In this document: piece after piece, positions 7,955 to 17,080 of the stretch | Position numbering within the stretch: position 1 is the first letter of the stretch | Layout of the letters: each line of letters opens with the position of its first letter | Assembly: GCA_035362335.1 (NCBI GenBank) | Contig: DAOSDL010000008.1 | Span: 1 to 64,000, forward strand | Reading direction: 5' to 3' | DNA from: JAOSJT01 sp035362335 | GTDB taxonomy: Bacteria; Bacteroidota; Ignavibacteria; SZUA-365 | DNA length: 64,000 nt | Notes under the pieces: model-generated | What the model saw: the letters and a program-made list of their open reading frames with translations, nothing else | Database searches by the model: none | Told to the model about the DNA's origin: nothing | Translations under genes and position numbers: made by a program

Positions 7955-8872
7955 TCAGTGCAATGGGTGAATGACGTCGGGTGCGAAACCGAGCAGGCGG
8001 ATTTCCAGCTCGAGTGCCACTCCGTGCCTGTCGAACACGGCGCGGCGCACGTGGTTGATCAACGCGACCACATCGGCTGCGGTGGCGCCTCCGGTGTTCA
8101 CGATGAAATTGGCATGCAGCTCCGCCACGCGGGCACCGCCGATCTGCGTGCCTTTCAGCGCGCAGGACTCGATCAGCCGCGCGGCGTAATCGCCTTCGGG
8201 ATTTTTGAAAATGCTGCCGGCATTGGGCAAATTCACGGGCTGCGCCGCATTGCGCTTGAGCAGCAATTCCTTGCGCCGCGCCCGCAGGGCATCGCCCTCG
8301 CCATCGGGCAGGCGGAAACGCGCGCCGAGCACGATATCCGCCGTAAGCGTGGACGTCCTGTACGCAAAGCCGCAGCGCTCGCGCGGCAAGGTGAGCAACG
8401 CGCCATCGCGGCAGAGCCGCACATCCAGCAGGTGATCCGAAATTTCGCCGCCGTACGCGCCGGCGTTCATGATGATGCCGCCTCCGAGCGTACCCGGTAT
8501 GCCCGCGAGCATTTCGGTGCCGGCCTTGCCTTGCGCGATGCAGAAGTCCACGAATTTGCTCAGGCGCACACCGCCTCCGGCATGGACGATGCCGTCGCGA
8601 TACTCCAGCGTGGAGAAGCCCTTCTCAATGCTGATCACCACACCGCGTATGCCTTCGTCGGCGATGAGGATATTGCTTCCATTGCCCAGCACCACGGTGG
8701 GCAGCGCCACCGAGCGGAAGTACTCGAGCAGCGCCACCAGTTCCTCCGCATTGGCGGGTTCGACGTAAATGTCGACCGGTCCACCGATGCGGAAGGATGT
8801 CAGCGGTGCGAGCGGCTCACTGATGCTCAGCCCGCCGCTGCAGATGCTCCGTATGTGCTGCACAGAAAGCAC
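7955..8872 (-). CDS. murB: UDP-N-acetylenolpyruvoylglucosamine reductase MurB
   Basis: A 305-residue FAD enzyme that reduces UDP-GlcNAc-enolpyruvate to UDP-MurNAc with NADPH. FAD-binding motifs are LGNGSNILIADEG (about 61-73) and GIPGTLGGGIIMNAGAYGGE (about 122-141). The substrate motif FAYRTSTL follows. AGSIFKNPEGDYAARLIE supplies the catalytic Ser and substrate loop. ELHANFIVNTGGATAADV ends the core with the catalytic Glu region. Length and absence of an extra Tyr loop fit type II MurB. It sits 3 nt after murC, so the two are probably co-translated. Confidence 0.97.
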   Translation of the reverse strand: MLSVQHIRSICSGGLSISEPLAPLTSFRIGGPVDIYVEPANAEELVALLEYFRSVALPTVVLGNGSNILIADEGIRGVVISIEKGFSTLEYRDGIVHAGGGVRLSKFVDFCIAQGKAGTEMLAGIPGTLGGGIIMNAGAYGGEISDHLLDVRLCRDGALLTLPRERCGFAYRTSTLTADIVLGARFRLPDGEGDALRARRKELLLKRNAAQPVNLPNAGSIFKNPEGDYAARLIESCALKGTQIGGARVAELHANFIVNTGGATAADVVALINHVRRAVFDRHGVALELEIRLLGFAPDVIHPLH

Positions 8873-8875
8873 GAT

Positions 8876-10258
8876 TCAGCCACGCTCCGCGTACAGGGTG
8901 ATGAAACGCGCGCCATGCTGGTAAATGTCGCCGGCGCCCATGGTGATGACGATGTCGCCGGCTTCGACCACGCGCAGCAGCGCTTCGGGAATGGCGGTCT
9001 TGTCGGCGATGTATTGCACGTTCTTGTGTCCGAAATTCCGTGCGGCTTCGGCGATGATTTCACCGCTGATGCCCTGAATGGCGCGCTCGCGCGCCGGGTA
9101 AATGTCGGTGACGATGAGCACATCGGCATTCATGAACGAGCGTCCGAAGTCCTTGTAAAAATCCCGCGTCCGCGTGTACGTGTGCGGCTGAAACACGCAG
9201 ATCACGCGGCGGCGCCATCCGGCCTTGATGCCGCGCAGCGTCACGCGCACCTCCGTGGGGTGATGCGCGTAGTCGTCAATAACCAGCACACCGTTGACTT
9301 CGCCCTTGACCTCGAAGCGGCGGAAGGCGCCGGAGAAGGAATCGAGCGCGCGCTTGATGCGCTCGAAGGGAATGCCCAGCTCCAGACTCACGGCGATGGT
9401 GGCGAGGGCGTTCTGCACATTGTGCTCGCCCGGCACGCCGATGGTGATCTCGCCCATTTCCCTGCCGGCAGCCAGCACGGTGAAGGTGCTGCGGTTTTCC
9501 TTCTGCCGCAGGTCCACCGCCTGCACATCGGCCTGCGAACTGAAGCCGTAGGTGATGACTTTGCGCTGGATTTCCGGGAGAATTTCCTGCAGGGCCGGCT
9601 CGTCGAGGCAGAGCGTCACAAAACCGTAGAACGGCACCTTGTTGGCGAATTCCACAAAGGCGGCCTTGAGATCCTCGATGTTCGAGTAAATGTCGAGATG
9701 CTCTTCCTCCAGCGTGGTGAGCACGGCGATGGAGGGATTGAGCTTGAGGAAGGAGCGGTCGAATTCATCCGCTTCCACCACCATGAACTCGCCGCTGCCG
9801 AGTCGCGCGTTGGTGCCGCCAAAGGCATGCAGCTTGCCTCCCACGATCACGGTGGGATCCTTCTCGCCTTCGATCAGCACCATGCCGAGCATGGACGTGG
9901 TGGTGGTTTTGCCGTGCGTGCCCGCCACCGCGATGCCGTGATGCAGGCGCATGACTTCGGCCAGCATTTCCGCGCGGCGAATCACCGGTATCTTGCGATC
10001 CATCGCCGCCATGACTTCGGGATTGTCCTGCGACACGGCCGATGAGTACACGAGCACGTCCACATCCTTGAGATTCTCCGGATTGTGCCCTTCGTACACC
10101 GTGGCGCCAATATCCACGAGATGGCGTGTGACTTCGGTGATGGAAAGATCGGAGCCGGACACACGGAAGCCCTGATTGAGCAGGATTTCGGCGATGCCGC
10201 TCATACCGATGCCGCCGATACCGACGAAGTAGATGTGATGGATATTCGCGAATTTCAT
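8876..10258 (-). CDS. murC: UDP-N-acetylmuramate--L-alanine ligase MurC
   Basis: A 460-residue Mur ligase that adds L-Ala to UDP-MurNAc at the expense of ATP. The N-terminal Rossmann domain shows VGIGGIGMSGIAEIL (about 12-26). The ATP P-loop is AGTHGKTTTTSM (about 110-121). The central domain has VEADEFDRSFL, and the C-terminal signature is DDYAHHPTEVRVTL. All catalytic Lys/Glu/His positions of the family are visible. It lies 81 nt after the PH-like membrane protein gene, the largest gap in this half of the cluster. Confidence 0.98.
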   Translation of the reverse strand: MKFANIHHIYFVGIGGIGMSGIAEILLNQGFRVSGSDLSITEVTRHLVDIGATVYEGHNPENLKDVDVLVYSSAVSQDNPEVMAAMDRKIPVIRRAEMLAEVMRLHHGIAVAGTHGKTTTTSMLGMVLIEGEKDPTVIVGGKLHAFGGTNARLGSGEFMVVEADEFDRSFLKLNPSIAVLTTLEEEHLDIYSNIEDLKAAFVEFANKVPFYGFVTLCLDEPALQEILPEIQRKVITYGFSSQADVQAVDLRQKENRSTFTVLAAGREMGEITIGVPGEHNVQNALATIAVSLELGIPFERIKRALDSFSGAFRRFEVKGEVNGVLVIDDYAHHPTEVRVTLRGIKAGWRRRVICVFQPHTYTRTRDFYKDFGRSFMNADVLIVTDIYPARERAIQGISGEIIAEAARNFGHKNVQYIADKTAIPEALLRVVEAGDIVITMGAGDIYQHGARFITLYAERG

Positions 10259-10339
10259 GCCGTTCTCGTTTCTGTGATTGTGTGTCCGATCAAGCGCCGC
10301 GTCTCCGCGCGGCCGATGCTGTCGACGTTTTCCGCCATG

Positions 10340-10867
10340 TCAGCGTCCTCCGCGCCGGAAGCGGCGCTCGCTGAAGCGCGACCACACCCGCCGTCCCACT
10401 TCGCGCTGCCGCAAATTGCCGAAGCGCGCGCGCAGCAGGTTGTATAACTCGGCTTCGCGCTCGTATTTGGCAACGCGTATGCGCAGAAGGCGCACTTGTC
10501 CGGCGATGTGCAATTTCAGCACGGCGAACGTGCCGTCGTTGAATTTCCTCTTGTTGCGCGCGAATACCACGCGTTCGATATCCGCGAAGCGGATGCGGCG
10601 TTCGTTGAAGCGCGAGCGCAGCACCAACTCGGTGTCGGTGATTTCCAGATGCCGGTTGCGCACGATGGCGGCCAGGAGCATGATGACTGCGTGCAGGATA
10701 AACGCGCCGATGATGTACACCACGGGATCGCGGAAGCCGAACTGCACCGTCCCATCGCTGATCGTCCCTGTCACCACGATGTACAGCGCGAGAAAGGCCA
10801 CGTACACCAACAGGGTGAGGTAGTAGAAATCGTGCTTTTGACGGAAGATGTGCTTCGTGTCTGTCAT
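10340..10867 (-). CDS. Predicted membrane protein with PH-like domain, inside the dcw cluster
   Basis: A 175-residue protein with no name I can assign. Residues 10-36 (FYYLTLLVYVAFLALYIVV) and 45-70 (VVYIIGAFILHAVIMLLAAI) are two transmembrane helices. Residues 71-150 look like a bacterial PH-type beta domain: LEITDTELVLRSRF, RRIRFADIERVVFARN, FAVLKLHIAG, then a helix ending ELYNLLRARF. The tail is very basic (RRVWSRFSERRFRRGGR). I chose the ATG at 10867, one base past the murG stop; the longer frame only reads murG out of frame. Its position between murG and murC suggests a role at the divisome or in precursor handling, but that is inference. Confidence 0.8.
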   Translation of the reverse strand: MTDTKHIFRQKHDFYYLTLLVYVAFLALYIVVTGTISDGTVQFGFRDPVVYIIGAFILHAVIMLLAAIVRNRHLEITDTELVLRSRFNERRIRFADIERVVFARNKRKFNDGTFAVLKLHIAGQVRLLRIRVAKYEREAELYNLLRARFGNLRQREVGRRVWSRFSERRFRRGGR

Positions 10868-10868
10868 G

Positions 10869-11993
10869 TCACATTCCTCCATTGCTGGCCAGCGCGAGCA
10901 CGGCCTCGGCCAGATGATAGGCGGCACGCGGACGCGCCAGCGCTTCGGCTGCGGCCGACATGCGGCGCAACGCGGCCGCATCGTCCAGAAGATCGAACAG
11001 CGTGCTTTCGAGTTTGCCCAGTTCGCTGTCGCGCAGCACCCGTGCCGCACCGGCATCCGCCATCGCGATGGCGTTGTAGTACTGATGGTCGGCAGCGGCG
11101 TGGGGATAGGGCACTAGTATGGCCGGCACGCCGAGCATGGTCAATTCCGCCAGGGAGGTCGCCCCCGCCCTGCACACGGCGAGGTCGGCCGCGGAGTACG
11201 CCTGATCCATATCGTCGATGAATGCGCGCACAATCACCTGCTCCGGATACAGCGCTCCGATGGGCGCCAGCTCCGCGATGTCGCGCGTCCCCGTTTGCCA
11301 AATCAGTTGATAGCCCTCGCGCACAAGGCGTGGCACCAGCGGACGCAGCGCCTTGTTGATGGAGGCCGACCCGAGACTGCCGCCGANNNNNNNNNNNNNN
11401 NNNNNNNNNNNNNNNNNNNNNNNNNNNNNNNNNNNNNNNNNNNNNNNNNNNNNNNNNNNNNNNNNNNNNNNNNNNNNNNNNNNNNNGCGCACGGGATTGC
11501 CACTTACCACGATGCGGCGCGCGCGGGGCAGGCGCCGCACGCCGGACTCGTAGGTTACATGCACTTCGTCCACACGCGGCGCGAGCAAGCGCGTGGTGAC
11601 GCCGGGATACTCGTTTTGCTCGTGAATCAACGTGGCGCGCCCCGTGAGTGTGGCGGCGTAGAGCAGCGGACCCGAAACATAACCGCCCGTGCCCACCACC
11701 ACCTGCGGTGTGCGGCGGTGGAGTATGCGCAGGGACTGCACGAGCGAAACCAGGATTTTCAATGGCAGCAGCGCGGTGGCGAGACTGAACGTGCGCTTGA
11801 GTCCGGAAATCCACAGCGCGTCGAATTCGTAGCCGAGCCGCGGCACAACGCGCGCCTCGATGCGATTGCGCGACCCCACGAAACTCACCTCGGCGTCGGG
11901 ACGAAGCTCGCGCAGCGCCTCGGCAATGGCCACACCCGGGAAGAGATGTCCCCCCGTGCCCCCACCGGCGATGATGACGCGCAGCGTGCTCAT
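10869..11993 (-). CDS. murG: UDP-GlcNAc:lipid I transferase MurG (contains an assembly gap)
   Basis: A GT-B glycosyltransferase that adds GlcNAc to lipid I to make lipid II on the inner face of the membrane. The glycine-rich N-domain motif IAGGGTGGHLFPGVAIAE is at residues 7-24. HEQNEYPGVTTRLLA follows, and SGNPVR precedes the gap. After the gap come GGSLGSASINKAL, ICRAGATSLAELTMLG-type donor motif residues (AVCRAGATSLAEL) and ILVPYPHAAADHQYYNA. The 100-N run (11387-11486) falls between GNPVR and GGSLG. That spacing normally spans about 25-35 residues and the frame is kept, so little is likely missing. It overlaps ftsW by ATGA. Confidence 0.95.
   Translation of the reverse strand: MSTLRVIIAGGGTGGHLFPGVAIAEALRELRPDAEVSFVGSRNRIEARVVPRLGYEFDALWISGLKRTFSLATALLPLKILVSLVQSLRILHRRTPQVVVGTGGYVSGPLLYAATLTGRATLIHEQNEYPGVTTRLLAPRVDEVHVTYESGVRRLPRARRIVVSGNPVRXXXXXXXXXXXXXXXXXXXXXXXXXXXXXXXXXXGGSLGSASINKALRPLVPRLVREGYQLIWQTGTRDIAELAPIGALYPEQVIVRAFIDDMDQAYSAADLAVCRAGATSLAELTMLGVPAILVPYPHAAADHQYYNAIAMADAGAARVLRDSELGKLESTLFDLLDDAAALRRMSAAAEALARPRAAYHLAEAVLALASNGGM
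11387..11486. other. Assembly gap (100 N) within murG
   Basis: Exactly 100 N, the conventional size for a scaffold join. The true length is unknown. The conserved residues on either side are in one frame and at a plausible distance. Confidence 0.98.
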
Positions 11994-13153
11994 TCGTACA
12001 ACTCCCCGACCTTGGGACCCGCCGGCGCTTCATGCACCACCACCTCGCGCGGACGAATGCGCGTGTACATCGAGATGTTGATGAGAATGCCCAGAGCGTA
12101 GGCCGTGAAAATAATACTTGTGCCTCCGTAACTCAGCAGCGGCAACGGCAATCCCGTGGTGGGCACCAGACCCGTCGTCACCATGGTGTTCACCATCGCA
12201 TACACGGTGATGGTGCAGGTGATGCCGGTGGCGAGGAAGCGCCCCAGATCGTCGGTGGCGCGCTTCGCGATTTTCATGCCGCGCACCATGATGACCACGA
12301 ACAGCGCCAGCACCAGTATCGCACCGATAAAGCCGTATTCCTCGCCGACAATGGCGAAAATGAAATCCGTGTACGATTCCGGAAGGAACAGTTCGCGCTG
12401 CTTGCTCATGCCCATGCCCACGCCGAACAATCCGCCGCTGCCCAGTCCGATCACCGCTTGCTCGATCTGATACGTGCCCGCGCTGGCGCCGCCATCGTCG
12501 CCGGAGAAATGCGCCATGATGCGGTTCCAGCGGTACGCCGCCGATACGGCGTACACCAGCACAATGGGTACCGCGGCCAGTCCCACACCCACGATGTGCT
12601 TGATGCTGACGCGTCCCACGAACAGCAGCATGAAACTGATGCCCATGATAATGGCGCCGGTGCTGAAATTGGGTTGGAGAAACACGAGTCCCACCACGGC
12701 GATGATCCAGAACAGCATGGGCAGGAAGCCCTTGCGGAAATCCAGGATGTACTTCTGCTTTGCGGCGAGCAGCACAGCCAGATGAATCACCAGTGCGAAC
12801 TTGGCGAACTCGGAGGGCTGGAAACGTATCGGACCGAAGGCCACCCAGCGCTGCGCGCCTTTCACCACCGCGCCACCCACCAGCGTGTAGGCGAGCATGA
12901 CAATGGCCGCCAGAAGGATGATCTTGCTGAGTTTGCGGTATACATGGTAGTTCACCATCATGCCGGCGAACAGCGCCGCCACGCCCAGCACCACGCGAAT
13001 GGCGTGCGTGCGGAACAGGTAGTTGGTATCGCCATCGTGTCGCATCGAGGAAATGGACACGCTCGCACTGTACACCACACCCACGCTGAACATCATCAGC
13101 GCGAGCACGCTCAGAAACACGTACAGGTCGATATGTCCGGTGCGCTGCTTCAT
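11990..13153 (-). CDS. ftsW: Septal peptidoglycan polymerase FtsW (SEDS family)
   Basis: A 387-residue multi-spanning SEDS glycosyltransferase working with the FtsI transpeptidase. Family landmarks are GAQRWVAFGPIRFQPSEFAK (about 117-136), the large extracellular loop with GLGSGGLFGVGMG, the catalytic-Asp stretch LPESYTDFIFAIVGEEYGF, and the late helix TGLPLPLLSYGGTSI. I used the ATG at 13153, which gives an ATGA overlap with murD; the upstream ATG lies inside murD. The C-terminal tail past the last helix is short and basic then acidic. Confidence 0.96.
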   Translation of the reverse strand: MKQRTGHIDLYVFLSVLALMMFSVGVVYSASVSISSMRHDGDTNYLFRTHAIRVVLGVAALFAGMMVNYHVYRKLSKIILLAAIVMLAYTLVGGAVVKGAQRWVAFGPIRFQPSEFAKFALVIHLAVLLAAKQKYILDFRKGFLPMLFWIIAVVGLVFLQPNFSTGAIIMGISFMLLFVGRVSIKHIVGVGLAAVPIVLVYAVSAAYRWNRIMAHFSGDDGGASAGTYQIEQAVIGLGSGGLFGVGMGMSKQRELFLPESYTDFIFAIVGEEYGFIGAILVLALFVVIMVRGMKIAKRATDDLGRFLATGITCTITVYAMVNTMVTTGLVPTTGLPLPLLSYGGTSIIFTAYALGILINISMYTRIRPREVVVHEAPAGPKVGELYE

Positions 13154-14532
13154 GCCACCAGCGGCTCCCGACAGAATGCGCGCACGCATTGCTTGAACAC
13201 GCGTCCGCGATGCTCGAAATTGTCGTACATGTCGAAACTGGCGCAGCCCGGCGACAGCATGGCGATGTCGCCCGGACGCGCGGCGGCGCGTGCGATGTTC
13301 ACCGCTTCCTGCATGTCGCGTGCGCGCGTTACCCGTGTCACCGGGGCAAACGCCGCTTCCATGCGGTCGGCGGCTTCGCCAATGAGCACCATGGTGTGAA
13401 CCCGCTCCTTCACCAGTTCGAGCAAGGGATCGTACGGCGTTCCCTTGTCGCGTCCTCCGGCGATGAGTACCACCGGCTGCTTGTAGCTCTGCAGAGCGAT
13501 GACCACCGAATCCACATTCGTGGCCTTGGAATCGTTCACCCAGGTCACGCCGTCGAGTTCGATCACGAATTCGAGGCGATGCTCCACGCCGCGGAATTCC
13601 ATCACCGCCTGGCGTATCACATCGATGGGAATGCCTTCAAGGCGCGCGGCCAGCGCGGCCATCAGCACATTCATGTGATTGTGCGCCCCGCGCACCTGCA
13701 AATCCTCCACGCGCACCAGCACCTCGCCGCCGAAACCGGCATCAATCATGAGGTGGCCGTTCTCACGCCAGCCGCCACGACTCAGGCGCTGCTGCACGCT
13801 CACGGGGAAGAGGCGCGCGCGCGCGGTTTTCACCGCGTGTTCCACCACGGGATTGTCCTGGCTGTAAATGAGATTGTCCTGCGCATTCTGGTTCATGAAA
13901 ATGCGCTGCTTGGAAGCCACGTATTCCTGGAACGATCCGTGATAGCGATTGAGATGATCCGGTGTGATGGTGGTGATGATGGCGGTGCTGGGATGGAAGC
14001 TCACACAGGTGTCGAGTTGAAAACTGCTCACTTCCAGCACGGTGATATCCACCGGCAGCGGGTGCACCAGCAGCGCGTCGGTGAACGCCAGGCCGATGTT
14101 GCCACCCACAAGCGTGTTGCGGCCCGATGCCTTGCAAATCTCTCCTGCCAGCGTCGTGGTGGTGGTCTTGCCATTCGTCCCCGTCACCGCGATGATGGGG
14201 CCGTCGATGAACATCGCGCCCACTTCGATTTCGCTGATCACCGGCATGCCGCGGCGTTCGGCCTCGAGCAGCACGGGCGCGTCGGACGGCACGCCCGGAC
14301 TGACGACGATCAAGTCCGATTCATACATCCGGTCGCTGTGCCCGCCGAATTCGTGCGGGATACGTTCGTTGGCCAGAATGGCGGCCGCCTCGGGATAACT
14401 TTCGGCGGGAGAGAGTTCCGTGAGGAACACCGTCACACCCTTTTGATGCAGCAGGCGTGCGGCGGCCAGCCCGCTGCGCGCCGCACCGATCACAGTGACC
14501 TTCAAACTGGCGATATTGAATGCGCGTTGCAT
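13150..14532 (-). CDS. murD: UDP-N-acetylmuramoylalanine--D-glutamate ligase MurD
   Basis: A 460-residue Mur ligase that adds D-Glu to UDP-MurNAc-L-Ala. The N-terminal domain has TVIGAARSGLAAARLL and VVSPGVPSDAPVL. The P-loop is AVTGTNGKTTTTTL. EVSSFQLDT and TPDHLNRYHG mark the central ATPase domain. WVNDSKATNVDSV and LIAGGRDKG mark the C-domain, and LSPGCASFDMYDNFEHRG is the standard MurD ending. The open frame extends far upstream through mraY, but the ATG at 14532, 2 nt past the mraY stop, gives the normal N-terminus (MQRAFNIASLKVTVIG). Confidence 0.97.
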   Translation of the reverse strand: MQRAFNIASLKVTVIGAARSGLAAARLLHQKGVTVFLTELSPAESYPEAAAILANERIPHEFGGHSDRMYESDLIVVSPGVPSDAPVLLEAERRGMPVISEIEVGAMFIDGPIIAVTGTNGKTTTTTLAGEICKASGRNTLVGGNIGLAFTDALLVHPLPVDITVLEVSSFQLDTCVSFHPSTAIITTITPDHLNRYHGSFQEYVASKQRIFMNQNAQDNLIYSQDNPVVEHAVKTARARLFPVSVQQRLSRGGWRENGHLMIDAGFGGEVLVRVEDLQVRGAHNHMNVLMAALAARLEGIPIDVIRQAVMEFRGVEHRLEFVIELDGVTWVNDSKATNVDSVVIALQSYKQPVVLIAGGRDKGTPYDPLLELVKERVHTMVLIGEAADRMEAAFAPVTRVTRARDMQEAVNIARAAARPGDIAMLSPGCASFDMYDNFEHRGRVFKQCVRAFCREPLVA

Positions 14533-14534
14533 GG

Positions 14535-15644
14535 CTATCGAACCTTGAATGTTGCGAGACTCAGTATGGCCAGGATGATGGCCACGATGTAAAAGCGCGT
14601 GACGATCTTCGGCTCGGGCCAGCCGAGCAACTCGAAATGGTGATGCACCGGTGCCATGCGAAAGACCCGCCTGCCCTGGCCGTACTTGCGTTTCGTGTAC
14701 TTGAAATACGCCTTCTGAACGAGCACCGACACGGTTTCGGCGAAGAAAATCCCGCCGAGTATCGGGAGCAGCAGTTCCTTGCGCAGCATCACCATCATGG
14801 CACCGAGGGCGCCGCCCAGCGCGAGCGAGCCCGTGTCGCCCATGAATACCTGCGCGGGATACGCGTTGTACCAGAGGAAGCCCAGGCCCGCGCCTATCAC
14901 CGCCGCACTGAACACGGTGAGTTCGCCACTCCGTGGCAGATAGATGATGTTGAGGTAATTCGAAAAATCCACGCGTCCGCTGGCATAGGCGATAAGCGCG
15001 ATAGCGATGAAGGCAATGGAAATGGTGCCGATGGCGAGGCCATCCAGACCGTCGGTCAGATTCACGGCATTCGACGTAGCGGTGATCACGAAAATGATCA
15101 TCGGAATGTAGAACACGGCGAAATCCAGCGTGAGGTTTTTGAAAAACGGCACCGTGGTCACCGAGTTGTAGCCGTTGAACTCGGGCGAGAAATACAGCAC
15201 GCCGCCCACCAGCAAGCCCACCACGACCTGCCCGACGATTTTGTACTCGCCGATGAGGCCTTTCGGATATTTCTTCACCACTTTCAGATAATCGTCCAGA
15301 AATCCAACGCCACCCAGCAGCACCGTCGCGGTGAGGATGAGCCACACGTACGTGTTGTGCAACTGTCCCCACAGCAGAACCGGCACGAGTATGGCCGCCA
15401 GGACGATCAATCCACCCATGGTGGGCGTGCCGGCCTTGATGCGATGCGTTTCCGGTGCTTCGAGCTTGGCGGCTTCGCCGATCTGCCTGCGCTGCAGGAG
15501 ACGGATGATGCGCGGCCCCACGAACCAACTGATGAGCAGCGCGGTGATGGCCGCGGCCGCGGCACGGAACGTGATAAAGCGGAACACGTCGAAGCCCGGC
15601 GGGCTGAACGTGCTGTTGATGTATTCGAACAGGTAGTAGAACAT
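14535..15644 (-). CDS. mraY: Phospho-MurNAc-pentapeptide transferase MraY
   Basis: A 369-residue integral membrane enzyme that makes lipid I from UDP-MurNAc-pentapeptide and undecaprenyl phosphate. About ten hydrophobic segments are visible. Signatures are KAGTPTMGGLIVL, the catalytic DDYLK motif (VGFLDDYLKVVKKYPKGL), TSNAVNLTDGLDGLAIG, FMGDTGSLALGGALG and the late cytoplasmic VHHHFELLGWPEPK. All five are intact and in family order. It is 2 nt from murF and 2 nt from murD. Confidence 0.98.
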   Translation of the reverse strand: MFYYLFEYINSTFSPPGFDVFRFITFRAAAAAITALLISWFVGPRIIRLLQRRQIGEAAKLEAPETHRIKAGTPTMGGLIVLAAILVPVLLWGQLHNTYVWLILTATVLLGGVGFLDDYLKVVKKYPKGLIGEYKIVGQVVVGLLVGGVLYFSPEFNGYNSVTTVPFFKNLTLDFAVFYIPMIIFVITATSNAVNLTDGLDGLAIGTISIAFIAIALIAYASGRVDFSNYLNIIYLPRSGELTVFSAAVIGAGLGFLWYNAYPAQVFMGDTGSLALGGALGAMMVMLRKELLLPILGGIFFAETVSVLVQKAYFKYTKRKYGQGRRVFRMAPVHHHFELLGWPEPKIVTRFYIVAIILAILSLATFKVR

Positions 15645-15646
15645 GC

Positions 15647-17080
15647 TTATACTCTTGCCTCCATGCTGCCACGGCGTAGCCGGAGTTCGTCGACAATTCG
15701 TTCCATGCGCATACCGCGCGATCCTTTCACCAGCACCACATCGCCCAGTGCCAGCAGCGCGTCCAGCGCGGCGACAAGCTGATCGACATCAGTGAAATGC
15801 TGCGCGACCAGGCGCTGGCCGCGTTCCTCCGCCCGCGCGCGCGCGGCGCGATGCAGTGCTCGCGAGGCCCGTCCCAGCGTGAGCAGCATGGGAATGCCGG
15901 CGTCCACCACGGCTTCGCCGATACGTTCGTGCTCCGCACGTGCGGCACTGCCCAGTTCCAGCATGTCGCCCAGAACGGCGCAGCGCTCGCCCTCGCTTCG
16001 CATATCGCACAACACCCCGAGGCCGGCCAGCACGGAATCGGGATTCGCGTTGTAGGTGTCGTTGAGCATGGTGATGCCGCCCGCTTCCACCACCTGCATG
16101 CGTTTGTCGTAGGATTCCACGCGCTCGATCGCCTGCTTCATCGCGCGCAGCGAGCATCCGAAAGCGAAGCCCGTGGCGAGTGCGGCCGCTGCGTTCATCG
16201 CGGCATGACGGCCAATGGCGTGCAGGGTCAGGGTAAAAGGCCTGGCCACAAAAGCCGGTGCTTCGAAGCGCACGGTGGGACGCGCCTGCGCATCCAGTGT
16301 CACCTGCGTGATGCGCACGTCTGCTTTCGCCGCGTAGCCATAGCCGATGCGGCGCGCGCGCCGTGGCACGCGTCCGCGAAGCAAGGGCTCGTCGGCGTTC
16401 ACGATGGCCACTCCGCCCGAGGGCAGCGCACGGTACAGCGCGCTTTTCTCCTCGGCTATGCCTTCGCGCGAAAGGAGCTTCTCGATATGCGCGCGGCCGA
16501 TGTTGGTGATCACACCGTGCGTGGGACGGGCGATGTCGCACAACCAGGCGATGTCGCCGGGCTGATTCGTTCCCATTTCCAGCACCACAACTTGAGCGCT
16601 GTCATCAAGGCGAAGCAAGGTGGCCGGCAAACCGATGTGATTGTTGAAATTCCCCTCCGTGGCCAGCACACGGTACTTCGTGCGCAGCACAGCGGCGAGC
16701 ATTTCCTTCGTTCCGGTTTTGCCATTGGAACCGGTGATGCCGAGCACAGGAATATCGAAGTGGTTGCGATGCAGGCGGGCGATTTCGCCAAAGGCACGCA
16801 TGGTGTCGGGCACGACAACGAGGGGCAGGCTCGCTACGTCGCTCCTGTGCTTCCGCCACCATGCGTTCCGAACCACACAGGCCACAGCCCCGGCCGCAAT
16901 GGCCGCGCCCACCATGGCATGCCCATCCACACGCGCTCCAGCAAAAGCCACGAACACATCGCCCGCGCGCAGCTCGCGCGAATCCGTGAGCACACGAGCG
17001 ATGGGCGTGTCCATCAGGGATTCGCAGCCGTGCAGCGCCACGCCGTTCAACCGTGCCATATCCGCGATGCGCAAGGTCAT
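15647..17080 (-). CDS. murF: UDP-MurNAc-tripeptide--D-Ala-D-Ala ligase MurF
   Basis: A 477-residue Mur ligase that completes the pentapeptide with D-Ala-D-Ala. The N-domain has VLTDSRELRAGDVFVAF. The P-loop is GITGSNGKTGTKEM, a form typical of MurF rather than MurE or MurC. VVLEMGTNQPGDIAWL is the MurF-specific helix. The C-domain has MLNDTYNANPDSV and a VLGDMLELG motif. It overlaps murE by 4 nt. No ddl gene is present in this cluster, so the dipeptide must come from elsewhere in the genome. Confidence 0.97.
   Translation of the reverse strand: MTLRIADMARLNGVALHGCESLMDTPIARVLTDSRELRAGDVFVAFAGARVDGHAMVGAAIAAGAVACVVRNAWWRKHRSDVASLPLVVVPDTMRAFGEIARLHRNHFDIPVLGITGSNGKTGTKEMLAAVLRTKYRVLATEGNFNNHIGLPATLLRLDDSAQVVVLEMGTNQPGDIAWLCDIARPTHGVITNIGRAHIEKLLSREGIAEEKSALYRALPSGGVAIVNADEPLLRGRVPRRARRIGYGYAAKADVRITQVTLDAQARPTVRFEAPAFVARPFTLTLHAIGRHAAMNAAAALATGFAFGCSLRAMKQAIERVESYDKRMQVVEAGGITMLNDTYNANPDSVLAGLGVLCDMRSEGERCAVLGDMLELGSAARAEHERIGEAVVDAGIPMLLTLGRASRALHRAARARAEERGQRLVAQHFTDVDQLVAALDALLALGDVVLVKGSRGMRMERIVDELRLRRGSMEARV

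Noticed and set aside
7085..10045. 986-codon open frame on the plus strand opposite ftsQ-murB-murC
   Set aside because: An antisense shadow of G+C-rich genes. Its translation is His/Ala/Arg-rich with no domain, and the opposite strand carries three complete conserved enzymes.
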